Shown piece after piece: positions 25,491 through 38,048 of a stretch of DNA of 64,000 bases. The position numbers and the translations under genes are program-made. The DNA comes from Aptenodytes patagonicus. Taxonomy: Eukaryota > Chordata > Aves > Sphenisciformes > Spheniscidae. Under the pieces are notes generated by a model. That model saw only the letters and a list, made by a program, of their open reading frames with translations. It did no database searches and was not told where the DNA came from. The first letter of the stretch is position 1. Every line of letters starts with the position of its first letter. Where the stretch lies: contig NC_134949.1 in the NCBI RefSeq assembly GCF_965638725.1, positions 117,111,378 through 117,175,377 of the forward strand, given 5' to 3'.

Positions 25491-27399
25491 AATCCCTCGG
25501 CTTTTCCCCTGGTGCTGCTGTCTCAGGCACTTTTCTGGACACAGCTCTCAGCCCCTCATCTGCAGCCCAAGGGGGGTTGGAGTCATCCTGATGCTAGACC
25601 CCTCCAGCTTCTTCTGTCAGGGGATCCCCATTTCCCAACCCCATAAAGCACAAACTGCTGTACCTCTGTGAGGTACAACCTCTGCACTTGGGGGTTGAGG
25701 CTCACCTTGCACCTGCATGTTCCCAGAGAAGATGGACCTCTGTGCCACCCCTGGTGCTGTGCAGGCTGCTGTCCTCCTCCTGCAGCCCCTCCACCTGGGG
25801 ATGCCAGCACCCACCTCTTGCAGGCAAGGATGCATCTCCCTCAGGCCGAGTGAGAGGCCCTCGCTGTCCCCACAGCCCCAGTCCCGCAGAGCTACATCCC
25901 CTCTCAGAGCTGGGTTGAGCCGAGTCCTCCGACACGCTGGGTAGCTGGGGTACGGGGGTGCTGGGGGCTGTGCCATACGGGGCCTCACCACCACTGCTGC
26001 ATGCGGGGACATGGGGATGCTGCCCTCCACAGAGCTCCCTGCTCCTTTCCATGCCCCCTCCAGTGTGCACTGCTCCACAAACTGCTGCATCTTTTGGCTG
26101 CCTCTGTTAGCAGTACAATGCACTTTAAAGAACTGTACAGTTTGCTTGGATGTGGTGTAAAAAGTGACTTGAGGTGTTAGCTCTTTTACACAAAAAATAA
26201 AAAAGTAAGTAGTTTACTTCTTCATACTAGTTCAAGCTACCTTGGATTCTAAAAGTCTTAGTCATAATGCTATAAAGCTTCAGCAATGTGGCTTTGCGAC
26301 TACTTCTTGCTACGTTTTCATTCTAGTTCTCCACTAACATGTTTTATTAGAAATATTTCAAAAGCAGTAGCAGAGACAGGTCAGGACCAGGTATTTTTTC
26401 TATGGCAATGTAATGACAGAAAGGGATTCTGAGGGTCTCCTATTAAAGTAGAAAGTAAAACAAAAACTAAAGTAAAACAAAATCAGGACTAACTCCCAAG
26501 TGCCTCACAGAATTGGATATATATCCAATTTACAAATATTTCTGGAAGAAAAAAACCTATGTACCGAATGGTTCAGAATTGCCAAAATTATGTCTGATTC
26601 CAAAGTAGTTAATCAAAAATAGAATGTCTGAAAAGGATGTTTACTATTTCCCTTTCATATGACAGTAGTTGAACCTTATGATATACGGCAGTATACTTTT
26701 ACAACTATGCAATATTTGCAAAATGCAAATAATCTTATTAGGGAAAAAGCTACAAAGCCAATTTATTGCAGATAAGGGGAAAATACTTTCAAATGAGTAG
26801 ATTCTCCACCCCTTCATTTCTTCATTCCACCTAGACAGATAAATATAATGTTGTCATAATCACTTGTTATCACAGATCAAGGAAATGCTTATTTTCTATC
26901 TTTGCAAGATACCAGAAACCTGCAATAATGGTCAACTTACTGTCTTGACTTAGCAAAATGTTCACAATGTTTTGGACTAAAATACAGTCTTTATTACAAA
27001 AGTTACATTACTCACCTGCTAATTTCCCATAGAATAACTGTTCCTTGTCCTGAAAGAAATTAGCTTTTTATAACAATTTCTTTTACTATTTAGATACTTA
27101 GTCCTGATTTGTTCTTTTGATCATGCATTAAATTACTTCATCCTCACTACTAGAAAAAGTATGATACCCAAACCATTGTAAACCTCAAAGAAGGTGATGG
27201 GTTTTTTTCCCAAAAATATGGATTTAAAATTCTGTTTCAATACTTATTTCTTCATTTTTCTTCATGAACTATATTTTAATAACATTTTCTAACTAGCTCT
27301 GGGCAAAAAAAAAAGCATTTTAATTGCATTTAAGTTGGTTTACTACTCAGGCTATTTTAAGTATAATTGCTCCTCTTCTCTGCAAACTTTTTTAATTCC

Positions 27400-27860
27400 T
27401 GTCTTCCGCCACTGTTCATTTTGCTTCCTCTCTATATTTTGGACTAAACAGAACATCCCTCTCTTTCCAAACGTAGTGAAAAGAGCAGGACCCAATACAG
27501 ACGTTTGCAGTATCGCACTTGTCACATATATCCATTTCTGCCTCTTTCTGCTCAGTCATGCTATTTGTCTTTACTCTTCAAGATAGCTCTTTATCCTTAT
27601 AAACTGCATATACCTCCTGCAATATCAGATAACCTTGCTGAAAGTCATCTTTGGGTGGTCACATAATAGAGATTTCATAAGGTTTCTTTTAAGGCTGTAC
27701 ATTCTGTCCAAAATTTCTCTGACAAATCCTGTGTATTATTTGCTCATACATAACTGTTATATTTGTCACCATGATCTTTTGTGAAACCATCCTGATAATC
27801 CTTAAACAATGTTGCTGTTAGTTCTTCTCTGTTTTATCTTTACTCAGCATTATCTTGTTT
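27400..27860 (-). mobile_element. Ancient CR1/L2-like LINE fragment (RT region)
   Basis: Antisense reverse-transcriptase wording can still be followed: GGACCCAATACAGACG near 27489 (the region of the PQG-x-LGP motif) and TTTTGTGAAACCATCCTGA near 27777, whose complement reads QDGFTK, like the (Q)HGFxKG motif. Strong decay prevents subfamily assignment. Similar low-complexity T-rich sequence up to about 28400 may be its upstream part. Confidence 0.45.
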
Positions 27861-28474
27861 GCTTTATGTAACTCCAGATTGGATGCTTTTTTTTTTTTTT
27901 TTTTTTATTATTATTATTACTTCTGATTGGGAAGGCTCCCACCATCTTATTTATTGTTTTGCCCCCTGTTTTATAATGGGTCCTGTTGATTTCAGTGTCT
28001 TTCTTAGATATGTTTCTTTTTTCCTCATGTAATGTTATGCTCCTTCAGTTTTTTGTTGTTGTTCTGACTTGGTATAAGTATTTCCTTGTTGTTAGCTCTC
28101 TCTTGAGCCTTTTTTCCTCCTTTGAGAATGCTAAAGCAACAAGTTCATGTAAATAGTCTGCGGTGACATTCACCTCTACCAATAAATTATCCCTACTGTC
28201 TCTTAAAGGGTTACGCACTCCAAGACACTCCCTTTCTCCTTAATATTTCTGCAGTAATATTACTTCATTCTTGGCTTCACATTTCCTTAAAATTGTTTTT
28301 CCATTCCTTTGGCCTCATTCTATAAACTTCCCATTCTTTTCTGTGCTTGAAGTGTTTTATGTTTCACACTTTATTCTTTTTATATTATAATGCCCTTGCA
28401 CTTCAGTAATACCTTTTATGTGAAGACCTATATGCTTTATAAAACTAATGAGTTAAGCTCTCAGTACATTGTAA

Positions 28475-28570
28475 GAAGTAACATCTATTATTTCCATATT
28501 AGTAAAAGGAAACTGAGGCACTGGAGCAAGCCAACTGACTTCTTGGAGATAAATGCTAAGTCTCAATCAA
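28475..28570. mobile_element. L2/MIR-type relic
   Basis: CTATTATTTCCATATTAGTA, then AAAGGAAACTGAGGCACTGG and a decayed continuation, match the common L2/MIR word order for ccccattttacag...aggaaactgaggcac. Confidence 0.6.
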
Positions 28571-30820
28571 GCTGTAAGAAACGTAATCTTGTTTCCTTGG
28601 GTTTTTTGGGGGGAGGTTGGTGGTTTGGTTTTTTTTTTTTTACTGTTCTGTTTATCACAATATGCTTCTCTCACAAATAAGATATTTCTATAATTATTAT
28701 TTCCTGTTCATTCACTGATAGTAGCCCCTATGACTACTATATGGTTTGCCATTTAACCTTGCAAACCTATCAGAAAAGAAAGAGAACAAAATTTTAAAAG
28801 CTCTTTCAAGCTCTTTATATTGTGACCTTTTTCATATTCAGCATAACAGTGGTTGTAATGTAGGCATATGCAGCACTGTCAGATTGACGTACAGCGAGTT
28901 ACCCCTTAAAGTGCTTGGTTTGATGATGACTCTAATATAAATGTTTCTGAGTAGAGACCACCTTACTAAAACATTAATACAATTGATGCCCTTACACTAA
29001 TATGTATGTTTTAGCCTTGCAGTAATATATAAGTTTTTTGTTTTCAACACTTTTTAAATTGCTGTGTTCAGTGTTGTGTAATGCTATTCTGTGCTTCATA
29101 TGCTATGTGTCTTATAGCAAATTTTCATCACAACCCTGCTCTCTTTATTGTCAGATATTGAACAATGGAGATTTTACCCAATATGTAGTTTTTTCCCAAG
29201 ACCCTTCCAATCTCTGCATGCTTTCACAAATGCCAGTTCTACCCAATCATAAAACCTGATTCTATTTTCTGCCAATTCAGTGATGTCTTTGGGGAGCCAT
29301 ACTTCCACGCTCTTAATGTAGTCAATGCCTGTCTCCACATCAAAAATAGTACAGGGAGCAAACATGAAGTACTGCATTGTGCAAATCTGAACTGGTCTTC
29401 TCAGTAATTCAGGGTTTTTTTATTTGCCTGAGAAAACTGCCCTTCACTTTTGGCAAGGAATATTGCTCTCTCAAAATTGTTTTAAAGTGTTTCCTTTGGA
29501 GAAGCAAGGGTGAGGGAAAGGAAAGGAAAACAAGGTGTTGGGGTTTTTTTGTATGAGTTCTTCTCACAACCAAAGCCTCACTGTGTCATATCAAGACATA
29601 AACCACCAAACAAACTAGCAACCTCTGGCCCAAGGTGTTTATGATTAGCAAATATCATAAAGGCTTGACTTTGTCATCCCTATGGAAGACACTTTCACTT
29701 TCCTGCATTAAGAGTCTAATCAAAACCCACAAAAGTACAACTCTACTGCAGGATGAATCAGAGCAGCAAAATGTAACTCAGCTCTTCCATTTCCAGACAA
29801 AGTCCTTCTGAAAAGTTGACAAGAGAAGGAGAAGCAAATGCTGTCATGGAAAGATATCTAATTTTAGCAGCTTATCTAACTGAATAGTCATCTCCAACTT
29901 TTAACTGAATAGCTGGATTCAGCTGAAATAATATGGACTGAGGTCTTCACTGCATGATTATGGTATCCCCACTGTAGCTTCTCAGCTGTAGGTGCATACA
30001 GAGGTTGTGAACTGCACACAGATAATACATGTTATTGGTGTATACCTGTGTAATGAAGGCTTAAACATGTGCAGATACATTAAAACTTAAAGGTGAAGGC
30101 TGCAAAAAGAAGGGGAGAAACAGAAGTTGCAGCACTTTGTCCTCATATTCCCATCTATACTAGCTTGCAATATTCCCCTATGCTTGAAAAGCAAATTGTA
30201 ATAAACAGTATCTGCTATACAGCCAGAGGAAAAATACAATATCCTATAGAACAGAAAAGGAAATATGAAATATGAAAGACAAAAGAACTTATTAATCTTT
30301 AATCATGTCCACTCTGAAAGAGTCAATACTTATTCCAGATGCTGGAGTCGTCTTCTCGTCCACTAAACCTATCAACAGCTTTCTTAAACACAACATAGCA
30401 GACCAAAACCCAGGGAAGCCCTGTAATCCACAGCTATGTTTTAATGTGAGTATAGACTTTATACACTAAGGATAGATCTGATTGTGACCTTTGCTGCAGA
30501 AAATAGTTCAAGTTCTCTTATTGTGCCTGAGTTTGTCTCTTCGGCAAGCATCACATGCCATCGAACTCTTTGCCAGACCAGGGCAGACATTCCCCAAGGC
30601 CACCGATCTTGACTAGCTTTTCACACAGAGATCTTACTCTTGAATTATGAATGGTTTTTTGCAGTGTGCCTCGTTGAGGATGGCTCTTTATATCTGGTAG
30701 ATTCAAATAGCATTAGAGGCACTGTAAACTGGAGGTGCAGTTGGCTGTTTATTATCCTTTTCTTCCCTTCCAGTTGGTTTGCACCAGTGTCTCCCCTGTT
30801 ACGGTTATCTTTCCTGAGTC

Positions 30821-30845
30821 AAAAAAAAAAAAAAAAAAAAAAAAA
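30821..30845. repeat. Poly-A tract
   Basis: 25 consecutive A. No retrogene or SINE body is recognisable immediately to its left, so I treat it as simple sequence. Confidence 0.95.
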
Positions 30846-32551
30846 GTAAAAAACCCCAACTTCTTTACATGCATCTTTGATGAAAACTGTTCCTGAAAAA
30901 ACCTTTTCCTTTTAGTGAGAATGCACCAGTCTTAGTAAAAATGCTTGATTTGTGTTCTTCCCTTTGAGGCTTAGAAGGACAGTATGGAGGAAATACTTCA
31001 GCTAGATGACTGATACTAAAGCCAACCGTTACCTTCCTATGTCAATGCTATGAAATTATAAAATGCAGTAAGTTGTGGTCTAAGTAAAGGTGAAGAAGGA
31101 AGTGATCCTCAGAGTGTCTACTGAGGGGATACAAATTGAAAATTTTGCAGGTGTGACCTGAACTTTAATGAGAATCTGTCTAAAAATCTAAAGAAGTAAT
31201 TGCAATGTTGTTCTTAGTGCAGATGCCTCTCCTAAAGGCTCTGTACATTAGTTCATTAGACTCCAGTTTATATATTCTATGGCAAAGTTAATTTACATCA
31301 CTTTCTAAACTATAGGACTAATTCACTCTATTCCTGAGGAGCAGGAGGAGCAGTGTCCTTATACCTGATTAGCAGCTATGCTGAAGAATGGGCACAATTC
31401 TGTTGCAGATTTTTTTTCAAACTCGTAACTGGTCAAAGAAGGCCCTTCCCAATACATCCACAAGAAACCACCTTATTGCTTCCAGAATGCTGTCCATGTA
31501 CAAACAGGGAGAAAAAGCACTGACATAAATATATTCTTCCTTATATATATACATATACATATATAAATATGTATTTATGTATCATTTTTAAACATAAACC
31601 TGCACACACAGTCACATAAAAGCACACGGAGGCACAAATGTATGTGCATATTTCTGTCTACCTAAATAGATCAATGCTGAGTAGATACAGGATTGAAATG
31701 TAGTGGTACAGCTGTGCACAGGTATTCTGTAAAGACAATTCTTCAGTAATAGAGGGAATAGGCTAATACAGCTTGTTTCTACTAAATGTTAAAAATTGTT
31801 TTTCTTGTGTCTAATGAAATATTGATATGCTACTCAAAATGAGTCATTCTGTCCTGTAACAGATAAACACAAAAGAGTATCTAAACATGTCTGTCTTTTC
31901 TTCCTCTCACTATTCTATCCACTTTTTCTCCAACCAACTTCAGTTCAGATTTTTACTGCCAAAAAGAAATTAAAGGAAATGTGATCTTCATGGAGTGCAG
32001 TTTCTCTTTCAAACAGTCAGTAAACACTTTGCTGCTTTTAGTATTTTCATGCCTTTGGCAACCACCTGTTTTGTTTGTGTCTTAAAGCCTAAGATAATTC
32101 TAAGAAATAAACATTCGGCACACAGTTCAGGGAATTCAACAGATCATTCCCATAACTGATAATTAAAAAGTGCCCTTAAAACAGGGTGCAAAAACTATGT
32201 GTGATGGAAAACAATGTTGCACTGAATGACCAGGTTACTTTCCTGAAAATGACCCCAGCAGTCACAGGTTCACTTTTCTTATTCAGGCGTTTAAGACCAA
32301 ACATCTTGCAGCAACTTCTTTTTCTCCTTCTCACCCCCAGTAATATAGGATTTGATTAAATTTATTGCTTTATTAATGTCTTGGATTAGAGGAATATAGT
32401 AGAGCAGTTGACTTACTCACATGTGTACTTGTATGGATAGTTAACTTCAATTACAGGGCATGCAGTTCCTGATGAGCAGGCCAGACGCAAAGAGAAGAAT
32501 TTGGTTTTAATGGACTATTTTATGTTTTCTTCTTGTTTTTTTTCATTTCAG

Positions 32552-32654
32552 GGAATAAAAACTGTCCTTGCAAATATAACCACAGTCTCTAGGCTGGAAG
32601 TTGAAGCAAGAAGAACCTCTTTTGTTCTTTGTTATAGTATTCCTCAGCAGAAAG
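32552..32654 (+). other. Candidate exon A of an unknown transcript
   Basis: A long pyrimidine tract ending TTTCATTTCAG precedes position 32552. The open stretch encodes GIKTVLANITTVSRLEVEAR and a further 14 residues and ends CAGAAAG|GTAGTAAG, a good donor. It starts in phase 0 and ends in phase 1. The next candidate exon, 977 bases downstream, accepts phase 1. No upstream exon was found and no family is recognised. It may be part of a long non-coding RNA or chance. Confidence 0.25.
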
Positions 32655-33631
32655 GTAGTAAGGTACAAATTACAGCCCACCACGTACATACAGAATTCTC
32701 CCAAACCTGTTCATTGCACAGTTGTGTCAATTTTTTTAATCCAAAACTTCATCTTTTCACTTGAAATTAATTAATATTCTGAGAACTTAGATAAGCACCC
32801 ATTTGCACAAATCTCAGTAGGTTAAAGGGCCATTTGCTGAGTCAGACACAAGCACTGAAATCATGTTGGGTTGCTATATTCTCATGAATGGTGGGTACAC
32901 TACCCTTTTTGTTGCCTAAAGCAAGACAGAGGGTTCCAGTTCCTCCCTAGGCCAATCAGAAGTTTTTTAGCCAATGTGTGTGTTATTAATTTTTTACAGG
33001 TGTAAGGCCTCTAATTAATATTGTTAATTGAAATAAATTATTTTTATTTCATTTTTATATCTGTTTTAGTAAAACATCATTCTTAAGTCAATTTTTTGGT
33101 AAAGCTAATCCAATGTAGAACATTTGCTAATAGGTTAATTTTCCCCCCCTTTAATTTGTCAGCTATAAAAACCTTTTTCCCCCTTTAATGAATTAAAAAT
33201 TACCCTGGCTAAGACTTAGTTGCATTTTGAAAAAAAATCAGACTCTTTTTGTATAGTTGAAAAAAGTAATTTGCTGTAATGGTAGATCTTCATATCATTG
33301 GAGAACTCATTCATAAAGGTACCAACAATTGATCACAAAAAAAGTATCTATCCTTATGTGAGACACAGAGAAAATAATAGTTTTAGAACAACAGCAAGAA
33401 TCAAAAACTTACAGATTAAGACAGAAATCAAGGTTAAGACTTAAAATTACAGGGAAAGAATAAATAGAAACAGACTGATAATAACATACCATTACCTCAA
33501 ATATGTCAAGTTTGATCCAGTTGAAGCTACTGTCAAAATAGCTTGATTTCTCAAGAATTCCTCTCTGTGGATATGAATGTGGATGCGAATGTACTGATGT
33601 CCTGTGAGCTTCCTTTTTCTTTGCTTTTCAG

Positions 33632-33792
33632 CAGATATAGTGCCCAGTGTCTTTCTGGCACAGTATATGAAACCAGAAACAGACTATAACAGACTACCTG
33701 ACCTCATGAGATTTGAAACTGGGGAGACTGATCTGTACTCTAGCCTTTCTTACGGCAGTCAAAGGGACAGAAGGTTGCAATTTCTTCTTTGA
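33632..33792 (+). other. Candidate terminal exon B of an unknown transcript
   Basis: A strong acceptor (pyrimidine tract ending GCTTTTCAG) precedes it. Joined in phase 1 to the candidate exon at 32552-32654, it stays open through DIVPSVFLAQYMKPETDYNR and another 32 or so residues to a TGA at 33790-33792. The residue mix is protein-like. No family is recognised, and no obvious polyadenylation site was assigned. Confidence 0.25.
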
Positions 33793-35355
33793 CCAGAACT
33801 CTGGAGTGCTTGGTCATTCTGTTTTTCAGACTATTGCTCCCCCAGATACCCTCTAAGTAATCAGCCTTTCTTAACATAATGCTGTTTGGTTTAGAACTGA
33901 CTATTTTATCATTAAGCATACCTTTCATTTTTCATAGATCAATTTACAGTCGCAGATACTTTCAGACAAGAGAAAGTATATTGTCCTTGCATTGCTCAAT
34001 ATATACATTATAATGGAAGGCAATGTAAATCATACCATGACACCAATTATATTTGGTAGAATAAAACATATGCAAATTCAGAATGAATAAAGAAAATACT
34101 TTCTTACACAACTTTGTCAAACGCGTTGCCATAAAGCTTTGCTAAAGATGGAAACGTAAAGAGATTTTTAAAATTAATTAATCTTTCACGTGAACAAGAA
34201 TATCTGCAATTATCAGCTATTGCTTTTGGAAAGTATTAGACTTATACCATGATATCTACTGCTGGTTTGCAGGTTTTTTGAGCCATCCATTGATTTGGCC
34301 ACCGATGCATAAGTAATAGAGAACTAAACATATTAATTTTCTGTTCTACTGTGGCAGTTCTGATGTTCCTACACCAAACAGTGTTTTTAGATGTTTCTAA
34401 ATTCACTGCTGTTTAAAAAAATTGAAAAAAACCCAACAAAAAGTTTAAAAATGCTTTTCACCTAATGCAGAGCACAGCAGCTGTCACTGATTCTCTACTT
34501 CATAACTACAACTCCATTAAACACCTATCTTGTATTTGCTACTCAGGAGAATGGCAGTCCCTCTGTAGCCTTCATAAAGCCCTGAGTAATCTAATTTAAT
34601 TTTGAAATTATCCCTTTTTAAGTAGAAAAGGGAAGAATACACGACCTCCAGAGGTCCTTTGCAACACAATTGGTTTTTTGCTTCCATGATTTGCAATTGT
34701 ATTCCAAGCAAGTCATGACTCCATTGCCCAAGCTAGAAATGCTCAAAAATACACAAAGTGTAACTCTGTATTCCAGGAATAAAACTCATAAAAAGGCTAA
34801 CAACAATTAGAATCAAATGCAAAATCCATTTCCTTGTTTAGCTCTTCAAGGGTACCTCCTTCCTACATGTGAACATACATCAGCACGTACACCTGTTAGT
34901 TTTCAAGGGGAAGTGTCTCTTTTTTCCCAGTTGAGGGTTTTCAAACACTAAGATGGTAAGTACTTATACTGAGCCATTTAAGAGTCATTTGCCTCTCAGC
35001 ATATAACTAGTACACGCAGGGAAGTGAAATACTTGCTTTGCTTGAATTGTAGATTCTTAAGTGAAAATATTGCAGCTGTTCCTAAACTTAATTTTCCAGA
35101 GGCCTTGGCTCTCTATTTACTTTCATATTTTTGTGAAAGTACTCTCTTTTCTAGATTAGTATTTTTTCTCTTTTTGAATGCTGCGTGTGCATAGATCATG
35201 GAATGGAGTGTTTAAGAAATTCTATCATTTTGGTATTTAAAGTGGTATAGCTATAAAAATATAGATGTACAACTTTGCACTTAAATTGGTCAGATAAAAT
35301 ATTTTCAACACTAAAGTAAAAAAAAAAAAAAAAGTATCTGCTTGGCTTTCCACCG

Positions 35356-35376
35356 CCCCCCCCCCCCTTTTTTTTT
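35356..35376. repeat. C12-T9 tract
   Basis: 12 C followed directly by 9 T, about 20 bases after a 16-base poly-A (35318-35333). Confidence 0.93.
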
Positions 35377-37301
35377 AATGAAAAAATGTCTAGATGAGAA
35401 GAAAGTAAGTACATTACCAATACCCAGACAAAAAGGGGTACATTGTTTTACATAGGAGTCTCAGTATACATTATTGCAAACCTGCTGGGTCTTAAAGCCA
35501 AAGCAAAAGCAAAATCTCCAACATCTTCCCTCTCTTTTCCTTCAAAAGGATTCTAAGGATTGAGGAGCTCTCAGAGAACAACTGCTCTGTTGACTTTCGT
35601 GGAAAGGGTTATCTATGAAAAGGCACTCTCTCAGCTCTGCAAATCTTATTCACTGTGAATAGAAAAAAAGTCTGAAATCACATTGGACACCACAGGAGGT
35701 TTTTCTTGATCACAGAATGAAAAATCCAGACCCATATTTCCAAATCACATTTAGACCACAATTAAAACACCAAAATAATTCCATCAAGCTGACTCCCAAG
35801 TAGAAATGCTGCAAGCAAGGGCAATAAAATAATCAGGAAAGGTTCAGTGCCATTGTACAATACATTACTGGTTGTCAGGTTTGTGATTTTTGAGACAGTT
35901 TAAATAAATGATGTGAGAAATAGAAAGTTTGGCTTCAAGACGTACTGTTAATGAGATTTTGGCAAATATAGTTGCAATATTTATTAAAATATTTTGACAA
36001 ATGTTAATATTGTGGCCAATTAAGATCTCTAGAATTCTTTTTTGTGTTTTCTTATACTACAGATCTACCCCAACATGTGAACTAGAGCTGTACTGTGCAT
36101 CACCGTGCCATCTTCCATACATGCTAGTTCAGCGAGCTGCTTGTCTGTTCTTGTTATGGAGTGTAAGCACATACTTCTTGCATCCTCAGGCCATCAGAAA
36201 GTTTTTTAAAAGTGCATGCTCCAGTTCAGTAGCCGTGTTAGCACTGTGGATGATAACTTGGGGCAGAAAAATATTTTGAGTACCCAGCTAATGTGAAAGT
36301 CTGGCTGAAACATGATCTGCAGAAGTATAAAAATAAAGAGCAAACACGGACTGCAATCACAAATAGCAGGCAAATTATATTTTTATGGGTATCAAAGGAT
36401 GCTAAGGCAACAAAATTATAATAGGGACTATTAAAGGAAGATACCATGAGAACAATTAACAACTCATCTAAAGAGCTTTAAAAAAAAAGAGAAAGAGAGA
36501 AAATGGAAGAATAATGCATAGAAATAAGGAAAATGGACTGAGATATGGACATCAAGGGTCAAAACTGAGAGTATCTATTAATAGCCCTTATCAAAGAATC
36601 ACCCTGAGAAGAGTTTTATTGTGCATATATAACACAGGATAAGGCTGACTGTCCTACCCCTAAAAATGGGCTGAACCATTACTTTGGTTAGAGCAATCTC
36701 ATGAGAGCAAATAAAAAGTATTAGATAGTGGTTCTGATATCTCATAATTCTCCATAAGACTCTTGCAAAATTATTTTAGTACTGGAGCTGCAGACAGCCT
36801 GAGCTGTTAAGAGTAACTGTTTTGTTAAGTGACATTCCTAACACATAGTATGATTGGCCTGAATCAAAGAGTCATTCCTTCTTCTTTACTAGTTTTTTTT
36901 TTTTTTTTTAATAATTGCCAGTTTTCCTGGAGCTTATTAATAATTACTATTATTATTTAAATTCATCACACATATAAAATGCAACTCAAGAGTTCATATT
37001 GATCATTATTTACGACTGCTTGGAATTTCATAACAAGGATGCTATTGAGGGGAAAAAAGGGAAAAAATACTCTCATGTTTCTTGTGCTTAAACGTTTTCA
37101 AGTGGAGATTTAGTTGGCAATTAATGTAAATAAAAAACCATGAACACCTCTTAACGCCCTCTATGGCTGCTATCTGTGGCATCATAGAACTCACTCAATA
37201 GCAGGAAGGGTTCCCGAGGCAACCAGGATGCTAAGGGAAAGGAAAATACTACAGAAAGATTTTAAGAATTCTTTCTCTTGCAGCTTGGGAATCATATGAC
37301 A

Positions 37302-37451
37302 GAGTCACAGAATCACAGAAGGGCTGAGGCAGGAAGGCACCTCTTGAGATCCTCTAGTCCAACATCCGTGATCAAGCAGGGTCAGCCAAAGCAGGTTGAC
37401 CAGGACTGTGTCCAGTCAGGTTTTGAGTATCTTCAAAGATAGGGACTCAAC
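37302..37451 (-). mobile_element. CR1 fragment, left (3') part, split by LTR
   Basis: It starts with the antisense CR1 tail (GAGTCACAGAATCACAGAAG) and continues through GGCAGGAAGGCACCTCTTGAG, GCAGGGTCAGCCAAAGCAGG and TTTTGAGTATCTTCAAAGAT. It stops at GGGACTCAAC where the LTR enters. The same CR1 resumes at 38049. Confidence 0.93.
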
Positions 37452-37628
37452 TGTCATGCTTTAACCTCAGTCGGCAACTGAGCACCACACAGCCGCTCGC
37501 TCACTCCCCCCACCACCGCCCGGTGGGATGGGGGAGAGAATTGGAAGAGTAGAAGTGAGAAAAACTCGTGGGTTGAGATAGAAACAGTTTAATAATTGAA
37601 ATAAAATAATAATAACAACAATAATAAT

Positions 37629-37630
<2 letters not shown>

Positions 37631-37672
<42 letters not shown>
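37631..37672. repeat. AAT microsatellite, 14 units
   Basis: Uninterrupted AAT units, preceded by imperfect AAT/AAC units from about 37602. It lies in the LTR where copy 1 has only a short interrupted TTA/TTG stretch (about 13461-13489), so it grew after insertion. Confidence 0.95.
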
Positions 37673-37674
<2 letters not shown>

Positions 37675-37784
37675 ACAAAACAAGTGATGCACAGTGCAAT
37701 TGCTCACCACCTCCAACTGATGCCCAGCCAGTCCCCGAGCAGCGGCCCCCCCGGCCAGCTTTCCCCCAGTTTATGTACTGAGCA

Positions 37785-37792
37785 TGACGTCA
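37785..37792 (-). promoter_or_regulatory. Cyclic-AMP response element in LTR copy 2
   Basis: A perfect TGACGTCA palindrome at the same place as in LTR copy 1, with the decayed TATA box on its downstream (minus-strand) side. Confidence 0.6.
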
Positions 37793-38048
37793 CGTGGTAT
37801 GGAATGTCCCTGTGGCCAGTTTGGGTCAGCTGTCCTCGCTGTGCCCCCTCCCAGCTTCTTGTGCACCTCCAGCCTTCTCAGTCGGTAGAGCATGGGAAGC
37901 TGAAAACTCCTTGACTAGCGTAGGCACTGCTTAGCAACAACTAAAACATCGGTGTGTTATCAACATTGTTCTCATCCTAAATCCAAAACACAGCACTGTA
38001 CCAGCTGCTAGGAAGGAAATTAACTCTATCCCTGCCGAAACCAGGACA

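Larger units (their letters stand above)
22545..26110 (-). mobile_element. Long CR1 LINE copy, inactive
   Basis: The element runs right to left. Its 3' end at 22545 has the antisense form of the CR1 tail (ACAGAATCACAGAATGG), and 3' UTR-like sequence follows to about 22950. Pieces of reverse transcriptase, endonuclease and ORF1 follow in the expected order, ending in GC-rich ORF1/5' sequence near 26110. At about 3.6 kb it is long for CR1, where most copies are cut to a few hundred bases at the 5' end; a full element is about 4.5 kb. Reading frames are broken many times, so it cannot move. The left boundary is sharp; the right one is approximate. Confidence 0.93.
26111..37301. other. Intergenic, no confirmed gene
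   Basis: AT-rich desert holding the ancient LINE piece near 27400, an L2/MIR relic near 28475, a poly-A run at 30821, an AT/TA-rich stretch at about 31540-31585, the two candidate exons at 32552 and 33632, and the C-T tract at 35356. Confidence 0.65.
37452..38048 (-). mobile_element. Solo LTR, avian ERVL-like family (copy 2), nested in CR1
   Basis: Reverse-complement copy of the LTR at 13070-13654. On the + strand it begins TGTCATGCTTTAACC and ends AAACCAGGACA. It is bounded by a perfect 5-bp duplication, TCAAC (37447-37451 and 38049-38053), interrupting a CR1 whose sequence joins cleanly when one copy is removed. The CRE (37785-37792) is intact, while the TATA box has decayed to TACATAA (37771-37777 on the complementary strand). 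The ATT/AAT stretch is expanded. It carries no coding sequence; open frames through the AAT tract are artefacts. Confidence 0.95.

Noticed and set aside
25583..26123. Overlapping frames of up to 168 codons on both strands
   Set aside because: They lie in the GC-rich 5' part of the minus-strand CR1; at most they are frame-shifted ORF1, not independent genes.
30640..30849. 69-codon frame ending in a Lys run
   Set aside because: It reads into the poly-A tract; there is no recognisable retrocopy upstream.
37467..37716. Minus-strand frames with Tyr/Leu runs
   Set aside because: They translate the AAT microsatellite within the LTR.
13070..38048. A provirus flanked by the two LTRs
   Set aside because: The LTRs face opposite ways, each has its own target duplication, and no gag/pol/env-like sequence lies between them; they are independent solo LTRs.
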